This document shows positions 59,246-64,000 of a DNA stretch of 64,000 nucleotides, piece after piece. This DNA is from Actinacidiphila yanglinensis (GTDB lineage Bacteria > Actinomycetota > Actinomycetes > Streptomycetales > Streptomycetaceae): positions 1 to 64,000 of the forward strand of contig NZ_FNVU01000018.1 in NCBI RefSeq assembly GCF_900107965.1. Reading direction: 5' to 3'. A model generated the notes under the pieces. It saw nothing but the letters and a program-made list of their open reading frames with translations, was not told where the DNA came from and made no database searches. Position 1 is the first letter of the stretch; every line of letters begins with the position of its first letter. The position numbers were made by a program, and so were the translations under genes.

Positions 59246-59671
59246 TTGCCTCTCACGAGCCATACGTATGACGCCTGCCTTGTCATGAATCTGGACGAAC
59301 CGGTCGATCCCGATTCCGAGCAGGACGTCGAACGCGAGCTGAACCGGTTGCTGCGCGCGTCGCCCGCGCGACTGGTCGTCATCGATCTGCGCACGCCGCT
59401 CGTGACGGCGGCGGCCCTGCGGATGCTGCTGCGGCTCCGGGTCACCGTCCATGGCAGGAACGGGACACTTCACGTCGTCGCGCGCCGTCCGCTGGCCCGC
59501 CGCGTCTTCCGCCTCACGGGCCTGACCCGCGTCCTGCGGGTGAGCGCCACGATGAGCGGTGTGGCGGCCACGGCGCTGGCCTGTTCGTCACCGCATCCGG
59601 CCGATGCCGGCAGCGGCGTGCACCACGAGCGCCCGGCCCTCGCGAGCAGCCGGCCCCTCCAGCACTCATAG
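59246..59671 (+). CDS. STAS-domain protein (anti-sigma antagonist-like)
   Basis: About 141 residues from a TTG at 59246 (GGAG five bases upstream); ATG 59285 is an alternative. The STAS pattern is visible: CLVMNLDEPVDPDSEQDVE, then RLVVIDLRTPLVTAAALRML with LRVTVHGRNGTLHVVAR and RVFRLTGLTRVLRV. The usual phospho-acceptor Ser in the D-S/T-S/A motif is not clear: DLRTPLVTAAAL has Thr in place. It may respond to kinase/phosphatase partners such as the RsbU-type enzyme at the left edge. C-terminal 30 residues are low-complexity. Confidence 0.72.
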   Translation: MPLTSHTYDACLVMNLDEPVDPDSEQDVERELNRLLRASPARLVVIDLRTPLVTAAALRMLLRLRVTVHGRNGTLHVVARRPLARRVFRLTGLTRVLRVSATMSGVAATALACSSPHPADAGSGVHHERPALASSRPLQHS

Positions 59672-59782
59672 CCACGGTCGCCCTCTTCCCCCTGCGGTGG
59701 GCCTGCGCGCGGCGACCTCCTGCACCGGCGACATCGCCGGTGGCCCTGCCCCGCCAGGCAGCCCCGCTCCACCTAGAACGAG

Positions 59783-60520
59783 ATGACATTGAAGGACAGG
59801 CCACAGTCCCCGGCGTCGGACGTGATCGCGCTGCTGCTGGAGACCGACACCTTGGACGACTTCCTGCAGGCTCTGGCCGGCCGGGCGCTCGAACTGGCGC
59901 CCCGTGCCGACGGATGCGGGGTGACCCTCGAACGGCAGGGCCGCCCGGTGACGGTGTCGAGCGCGGGTGCCAGCGCCACGAAACTGGACGAGGCGCAGTA
60001 CGGCCAGGACGACGGCCCCTGCCTGCAGGCGATGCGCACCGGACTGATCGTCAGCGTCCCCGACACCCTCCGCGAGAGCCGCTGGGGCGAGTACCCCGCC
60101 TATGCGGCGGCCTGCGGCGCGCGGTCCTCGCTGTCGCTGCCGATAGCCCCGCACACCCACAGCGCCGGCGCCCTGAACCTGTACGCTCCCGTCCCGCGTG
60201 CCTTCGCCGAGACGGACCTGGAGCCGCTGAAGCTGCTGGCCGCGCAGGCCACCGGCGCGATAGCGCTGGCCCAACGCCTCGCCGACGCCCAGGAGTTCGC
60301 CACCGACCTGCAGGCCGCGCTGCAGTCCCGGGCCGTCATCGACCAGGCCATGGGCGTCATCATGGGACAGCAACGCTGCACCGCCCAGAAGGCGTTCGAG
60401 GTCCTGCGAGCCGCCTCGCAACACCGCAACATCAAGCTCCGCGACCTGTGTGCGGAACTGGTCGCCAGCATCACCGGTGAGCCGCCGGGCAGCAGCGACG
60501 AGTTGCACCCGAGGTCGTGA
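59783..60520 (+). CDS. GAF-ANTAR regulator
   Basis: A 245-residue protein. GAF domain (about 15-160): DGCGVTLERQGRPVTVSSAG, YGQDDGPCLQAMRTG, RWGEYPAYAAACGARSSLSL. ANTAR domain (about 170-232): LQAALQSRAVIDQAMGVIMG and QKAFEVLRAASQHRNIKLRD. ANTAR proteins bind paired hairpins in nascent RNA and prevent termination. The GAF sensor may take a small molecule or redox cue. Nearly the same organisation as the gene at 61594-62319, with matching stretches, so they are paralogues. Confidence 0.92.
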   Translation: MTLKDRPQSPASDVIALLLETDTLDDFLQALAGRALELAPRADGCGVTLERQGRPVTVSSAGASATKLDEAQYGQDDGPCLQAMRTGLIVSVPDTLRESRWGEYPAYAAACGARSSLSLPIAPHTHSAGALNLYAPVPRAFAETDLEPLKLLAAQATGAIALAQRLADAQEFATDLQAALQSRAVIDQAMGVIMGQQRCTAQKAFEVLRAASQHRNIKLRDLCAELVASITGEPPGSSDELHPRS

Positions 60521-60528
60521 CCGTCCGG

Positions 60529-60557
60529 GGCGCGCGGCTCCCCACCGGCCGCGCGCC
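60529..60557. terminator. Bidirectional terminator
   Basis: GGCGCGCGGC (60529-60538) and GCCGCGCGCC (60548-60557) pair over 10 bp with a nine-base loop, between convergent ANTAR genes. Confidence 0.75.
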
Positions 60558-60602
60558 TGCCGCCAGCGGCGTGACGGCGGGGTCGGTGGGCCCGGGTCCT
60601 GC

Positions 60603-61421
60603 CTACTCGTCGAACACCAGCCTGCCGCAGACGACCTCGCGGGCGACCTCCGTCAGGGTGAGGCCGTGGGCGAAGGCGTACCCGCGCAACCGGGCCAGGG
60701 CATGCTGCGGGTCCACCCTCAGCTGCACTATCACCATGCCGGTGGCCTGGTTCACCTCTTCGTGCCCCTCCTGCGCGCCGTCCATCCACGCGTGGCGGTC
60801 GTCCGCTCCGGCCCGGCCCGTACCGGGGCCGGCCGTGCCTGGATCGTCCGCATCGGTGTGGATGCGCATCAGCGCGTAGGTGAGGGCCTTGCAGGCCGGA
60901 AGGACCAGCGCCTGGTCCTGCGCGCTGAGCGGGCCGGACTCCCGCCGGTAGAGGTCCAGCGTGCCGGACGCCTGCACACCGCCACCGAACGGGAAGGAGA
61001 AGACGGCCCGCACCCCGAACTCGGCCGCGCGCTGCGCGAACAGCGGCCAGCGGGAGGCGTCGGGAGCACGCCGCAGATCCTCGGCCAGCACCGGCGCCAC
61101 CTGGGCCAACGCCGTCGTGCACGGACCCTCGCCGAGGGTGTACTGCGCCTCGGCCAGCTGGCCGGCGACCTCGTCGCTGGACCACCACAGGACCGCGGGC
61201 GTCGCACCGTCGGAGAGCGAGACCGACGCGCCGCTGACATCCAGCAGCCGGACGCACGCCCGGCAGAGCAGGACCGGCACGTCCTGCGGGTCCTCGTCGG
61301 TGACGGCATCGGTGAAAACCCGCGCGAACGCCCGGATGTTGTCGGGCTCCAGAGGTCGTTCCGGCTCACGGCCGGCGCCCGCGCGTCCCTCTCCGGAGCG
61401 ATCGGGTCTCACCGTTCCCAT
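60603..61421 (-). CDS. GAF-ANTAR regulator, divergent member
   Basis: A 272-residue protein. Its GAF domain (about 25-190) has VRLLDVSGASVSLSDGATPA, YTLGEGPCTTALAQVAPVLA and VRAVFSFPFGGGVQASGTLD. The ANTAR-like C-terminus is short: EVNQATGMVIVQLRVDPQHA, LARLRGYAFAHGLTLTEVAR. It differs from the two flanking paralogues by a linker rich in Ala/Asp/Gly. Start ATG 61421 or GTG 61412. The regulated RNA is not identified. Confidence 0.86.
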   Translation of the reverse strand: MGTVRPDRSGEGRAGAGREPERPLEPDNIRAFARVFTDAVTDEDPQDVPVLLCRACVRLLDVSGASVSLSDGATPAVLWWSSDEVAGQLAEAQYTLGEGPCTTALAQVAPVLAEDLRRAPDASRWPLFAQRAAEFGVRAVFSFPFGGGVQASGTLDLYRRESGPLSAQDQALVLPACKALTYALMRIHTDADDPGTAGPGTGRAGADDRHAWMDGAQEGHEEVNQATGMVIVQLRVDPQHALARLRGYAFAHGLTLTEVAREVVCGRLVFDE

Positions 61422-61593
61422 CTCCGCCAGGCTGTACCGGGGTGGCGGCTTCCGGCACCGGCGCCGGACAGACATCAGGCCGGCAGCCGGGCGGGGCCGT
61501 ACTCCACCACGGTACGTCACTCCCGGGCCCGTTTGCCGCCGCACGGCGCCCGACAGCGCGATTGCCCCCGAGGCGCGTGGAACCCCGCCCGTC

Positions 61594-62319
61594 TCAAGGA
61601 CGCGGGCGGGGCTCCGGCCCCTCGGGAGGGCCTCCGAAGCGACCGACCATGTCCTCGCAGAGCTTGCGGAGCTTGACGTTGCGATGCTGGGACGCCTGCC
61701 GCAGTAGCTCGAACGCCTGCTGGGGGCTGCAGCGTTGCTGGGCCATGACCACGCCGATCGCCTGGTCGATGACCGTACGGGAGACCAGCGCGGCCTTCAG
61801 GTCCGCGGCGAACTCCTCGGCGTCGGCCATCTGCTGGGCCAGGGCGATCGCGCCGGACGCCTCGGCGGCCAGCGCACGGAGGAACCTGACGTCGACGTCG
61901 CGGAAACCCCGCGCCCTCGGCGAGTACAGGTTGAGCGCGCCGGCGGTGTCCCCACGCTGCAGAAGGGGAAGCGAGAGCGAGGAATGCGTGCCCTGGGCCA
62001 CCGCGAAGGCGGGGTATTCCCCCCAGCGGTCCTCGACCGACATGTCGGTGACGCTCACCTCACGCCCGGTACGCAGCGCCTCCAGGCAGGGTCCGTCGTT
62101 CTGTCCGTACTGCTTCTCGTCCATCCGGTCCGCGGACGCCCCCGTGCTGGCGACGGTGAGCGGACGGTTGCCGCGCTCCAGGGTGATGCCGCAGCCGTCG
62201 GACCCGGTGGCGAAGTCCATCGCGCTCTGGGCGAGTGCGTCCAGGAAGGTCTCCAGGGTCCGGGTGCTGAGCAGCAGTCCCGTCAGGTCCGGTGTACCGG
62301 GCTCGTGCATCTTCGTCAC
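61594..62319 (-). CDS. GAF-ANTAR regulator
   Basis: A 241-residue paralogue of the 59783 protein: DGCGITLERGNRPLTVASTG, YGQNDGPCLEALRTGREVSV, SRTVIDQAIGVVMAQQRCSP, and FELLRQASQHRNVKLRKLCE. GAF sensor plus ANTAR RNA-binding antiterminator. GTG 62319 has GAGGG seven bases upstream and overlaps the stop of a 31-codon ORF upstream (62316-62411), suggesting coupled translation. Confidence 0.92.
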   Translation of the reverse strand: MTKMHEPGTPDLTGLLLSTRTLETFLDALAQSAMDFATGSDGCGITLERGNRPLTVASTGASADRMDEKQYGQNDGPCLEALRTGREVSVTDMSVEDRWGEYPAFAVAQGTHSSLSLPLLQRGDTAGALNLYSPRARGFRDVDVRFLRALAAEASGAIALAQQMADAEEFAADLKAALVSRTVIDQAIGVVMAQQRCSPQQAFELLRQASQHRNVKLRKLCEDMVGRFGGPPEGPEPRPRP

Positions 62320-62411
62320 TGGGGTTCCCTCGCGGGCGGATCCCGCTGGTCGGCGTCAAAGGCCGCCGGGGACTGCGGGTACTCCGTCCCGAGGTATTCC
62401 TCCAGCGTCAT
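62316..62411 (-). CDS. Candidate 31-residue small protein coupled to ANTAR gene
   Basis: ATG 62411, frame MTLEEYLGTEYPQSPAAFDA, then DQRDPPAREPQ and TGA at 62318-62316, which overlaps GTG 62319. G/C at nearly all third codon positions (26 of 30), unlike random frames, supports coding. GGGG-rich bases stand upstream. Acidic, no known domain. It may be a leader that couples the ANTAR protein to a cue or a true microprotein. Confidence 0.5.
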   Translation of the reverse strand: MTLEEYLGTEYPQSPAAFDADQRDPPAREPQ

Positions 62412-62685
62412 CGCCGCCCCGCCCCGAAAGGGAACGCGAAGGCCCGGCGATGTCGTGATGTCCTCCTTCCAGCCTCTCACCACACGCGCGCAAGAACAAT
62501 TGCCGCCGCAGTTGTCACCCGTCCGCTGGTGTCACCCACTCACCCGCCCACCCGCTCACCCGGGGCGACCGGAGGGTCACGAACCGGAATGGCCGCAGGG
62601 CCAGGGAGCAGGTGAAGCGCTGCGCGGTCCCGTCACGATGTGTCACATGATCGGTCAGGCGGCGACGGCATGTCGCCGTCCGCGG

Positions 62686-64000
62686 TCAGCAGGCCGGCCG
62701 GCTCAGCGCCAGGTCCTGCACGTTCGCCCAGGCGCCGTTCAACCGCAGACCGGTCACCGCCTGAGGCGTCCAGTCGTCATCGGTCGCGGTCACCTGCAAC
62801 GGGCCCTCCGTCCTGTCGACCCACAGCGCGTACCGGCCCTGCGTGTCGGTGGTCAGGGCGACCTTGCTGTGCCGCCCGGCGACGAAGACGCTCGCACCGG
62901 CCAGCGGAGCGGACGTTCCGTCACATGCCGTCCCGGTCACCGTGCCCATCACCTTGGTCCACGACGCCGGCGGGTCCACCCGCATGCTCATGCCCGCCGT
63001 CCGCGGTCCGTACGGCGTGTCGGAGCGCACCAGCACCGTCGCGGAGTACGTCCCCGGCTGGCTCACCCCGCTCGCGTCCGCACGCACGTGCACCACCACG
63101 CTGCCCTTGGCGGGCACCGTCACCGAGGTCGTGCCGAGCGACATCCACGACACGTCCCGGTCGCTGCCGCAGTCCGTGTGCCCCGGCAGCGTCTCCACGT
63201 ACGGCGAGTACGTGCCGAAGGACTGCGCGCCGCCGATCTTCACCAGGCCGCACGCCATCGCGCCGCGCGTCAGCAGGTTGACCGAGTCCGGCAGGGCCGA
63301 CCAGGAGTCGGACACCGGGTCGTAGGCGAACCCCGCGTTCGTGCTCAGCCCCGCGTGCACGCCACCGGAGACCATCAACTCGCCGTCCGCGACGGTGTAG
63401 CCCATCGCCCACAGCGCCGTCGGCACCTTCGCCCGCGGCGTCCAGGTGTTCGCACCCGGGTCGTAGGCGTACGTCGCCGTCGACACCGTGCCGAAGCTCT
63501 GCTGGCCGCCGGCGCAGTACACGGTCCCCTCGATCGCGCCGCACCCCAGCCACGACTCCGGCGTCGGGTAGTCCGGCAACTGCTGCCACGTGTCGCTCGC
63601 CGGGTCGTAGCGGAACACCCCGCTCGTCCCGCAGAAGGCACGGCTGGCGCAGCCGCCCACGACGTACAACCGGCCGTCCAGCACGGTCGCGGCGGCGTCC
63701 GCCTCCGGCACCGGGATCGGTGCGCCCGTCGACCAGGTGTTCGTCGCCGCGTCGTAGACGTCCAGCTCGCCGGTGAGCGACTCGCCGTCGGCCGTCGCGC
63801 CGTCCACGACGTAGAACTTGCCGCCGATGAAGGCGCCGACGCCTTCCTCGCGCGCCACCGGTTCACTGGCGATCTGGCTCCACGCCCGCGTACTCGGGTC
63901 GTACACGTAGCTGTTGGCCAGCGGGTTGCCCTGCGACGAACTCGACGTCCCGCCGAACGAGTAGATCTTCCCCCCGTACGCGCCGGCCACGTTGTCGCGG
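62686..64000 (-). CDS. Kelch-repeat surface protein, N-terminus beyond the window
   Basis: The frame is open to base 64000, so the N-terminal part is missing. The 437 C-terminal residues visible comprise five or more Kelch blades (GGKIYSFGG, GGKFYVVDG, DGRLYVVGGCAS, EGTVYCAGGQQS, DGELMVSGGVHA) with YDPASDTWQQLP-type ends, then a beta sandwich (SVTVPAKGSVVVHVRADASG) and a carboxypeptidase-regulatory-like Ig module (GASVFVAGRHSKVALTTDTQ, GRYALWVDR). Likely a large secreted adhesin or peptidase; in related actinomycetes such tails follow S8 peptidase domains, which cannot be verified here. Confidence 0.8.
   Translation of the reverse strand, partial: RDNVAGAYGGKIYSFGGTSSSSQGNPLANSYVYDPSTRAWSQIASEPVAREEGVGAFIGGKFYVVDGATADGESLTGELDVYDAATNTWSTGAPIPVPEADAAATVLDGRLYVVGGCASRAFCGTSGVFRYDPASDTWQQLPDYPTPESWLGCGAIEGTVYCAGGQQSFGTVSTATYAYDPGANTWTPRAKVPTALWAMGYTVADGELMVSGGVHAGLSTNAGFAYDPVSDSWSALPDSVNLLTRGAMACGLVKIGGAQSFGTYSPYVETLPGHTDCGSDRDVSWMSLGTTSVTVPAKGSVVVHVRADASGVSQPGTYSATVLVRSDTPYGPRTAGMSMRVDPPASWTKVMGTVTGTACDGTSAPLAGASVFVAGRHSKVALTTDTQGRYALWVDRTEGPLQVTATDDDWTPQAVTGLRLNGAWANVQDLALSRPAC

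Noticed and set aside
1..64000. tRNA, rRNA, CRISPR, prophage or attachment sites
   Set aside because: No TTCRA-type T-loop with acceptor stem, no regularly spaced repeats and no integrase or phage structural genes were seen on either strand.

Overview
The window is about 72% GC, with Shine-Dalgarno-led genes and many ATGA stop/start overlaps. It carries an SsgA-like protein, DUF5133, ANTAR regulators, a membrane-anchored Ser/Thr kinase and many secreted glycosidases. This points to a chromosome of a Streptomyces-like actinomycete (Streptomyces, Kitasatospora, Streptacidiphilus or Actinacidiphila). I see no rRNA, tRNA, CRISPR array, phage genes or biosynthetic megasynthases. The content looks like an accessory chromosome arm: catabolic islands, small regulator/target modules and several decayed genes.

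Layout. 1-5.7 kb: RsbU-type phosphatase (cut by the left edge), SRPBCC protein, CrtI-like FAD oxidoreductase, Ser/Thr kinase and a secreted alpha/beta hydrolase. 5.8-8 kb: adenosine deaminase, a DUF5959-like protein, and an IS5-type transposase remnant that has decapitated a neighbouring gene. 8-10.5 kb: a COG4315 lipoprotein and a membrane molybdopterin oxidoreductase; these and the secreted hydrolase at 4.9-5.7 kb carry the same operator and probably form a small regulon. 10.7-18.3 kb: GNAT, hypothetical genes, two HxlR regulators each facing a target gene, an APH-like kinase, a small secreted SH3-like protein and an ArsR-type regulator.

18.5-29.4 kb is a divergent sugar-uptake and cleavage locus. 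One arm has Gfo/Idh/MocA oxidoreductase, ROK repressor, two ABC permeases and a sugar-binding lipoprotein. The other has an MDR dehydrogenase, a sugar isomerase/epimerase, an MGH1-like glycosidase and a debranching-enzyme-like glycosidase. The two arms fire from back-to-back promoters that share one -35 element beside a 12-bp palindrome. 30.4-36 kb: PIG-L hydrolase, then a fluoride island (two crcB genes, two DUF190 genes, DUF2180) beside a divergent enolase paralogue and a lactonase. 36.3-39.5 kb: GH15 glycosidase coupled to an atypical glucose-6-phosphate dehydrogenase.

39.6-45.1 kb: further regulator/SDR pairs (MarR, TetR), a UDG-family protein, DUF1990, a frameshifted HIT gene and hydrolase remnants. 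45.2-50.3 kb: galB-galC-galD-like genes for the lower gallate/4-oxalomesaconate pathway, facing an MFS transporter that is followed by the wreck of a tannase/feruloyl-esterase gene; together they look like a tannin/gallate locus. 50.3-55.5 kb: divergent GH95-like and GH27 secreted glycosidases. 55.7-62.4 kb: DUF8129-like and PfpI proteins, a GNAT gene coupled to an IF-1 paralogue, then a signalling island (DUF5133, SsgA-like, STAS, three GAF/ANTAR proteins, two candidate small ORFs). The right edge cuts a Kelch-repeat protein.
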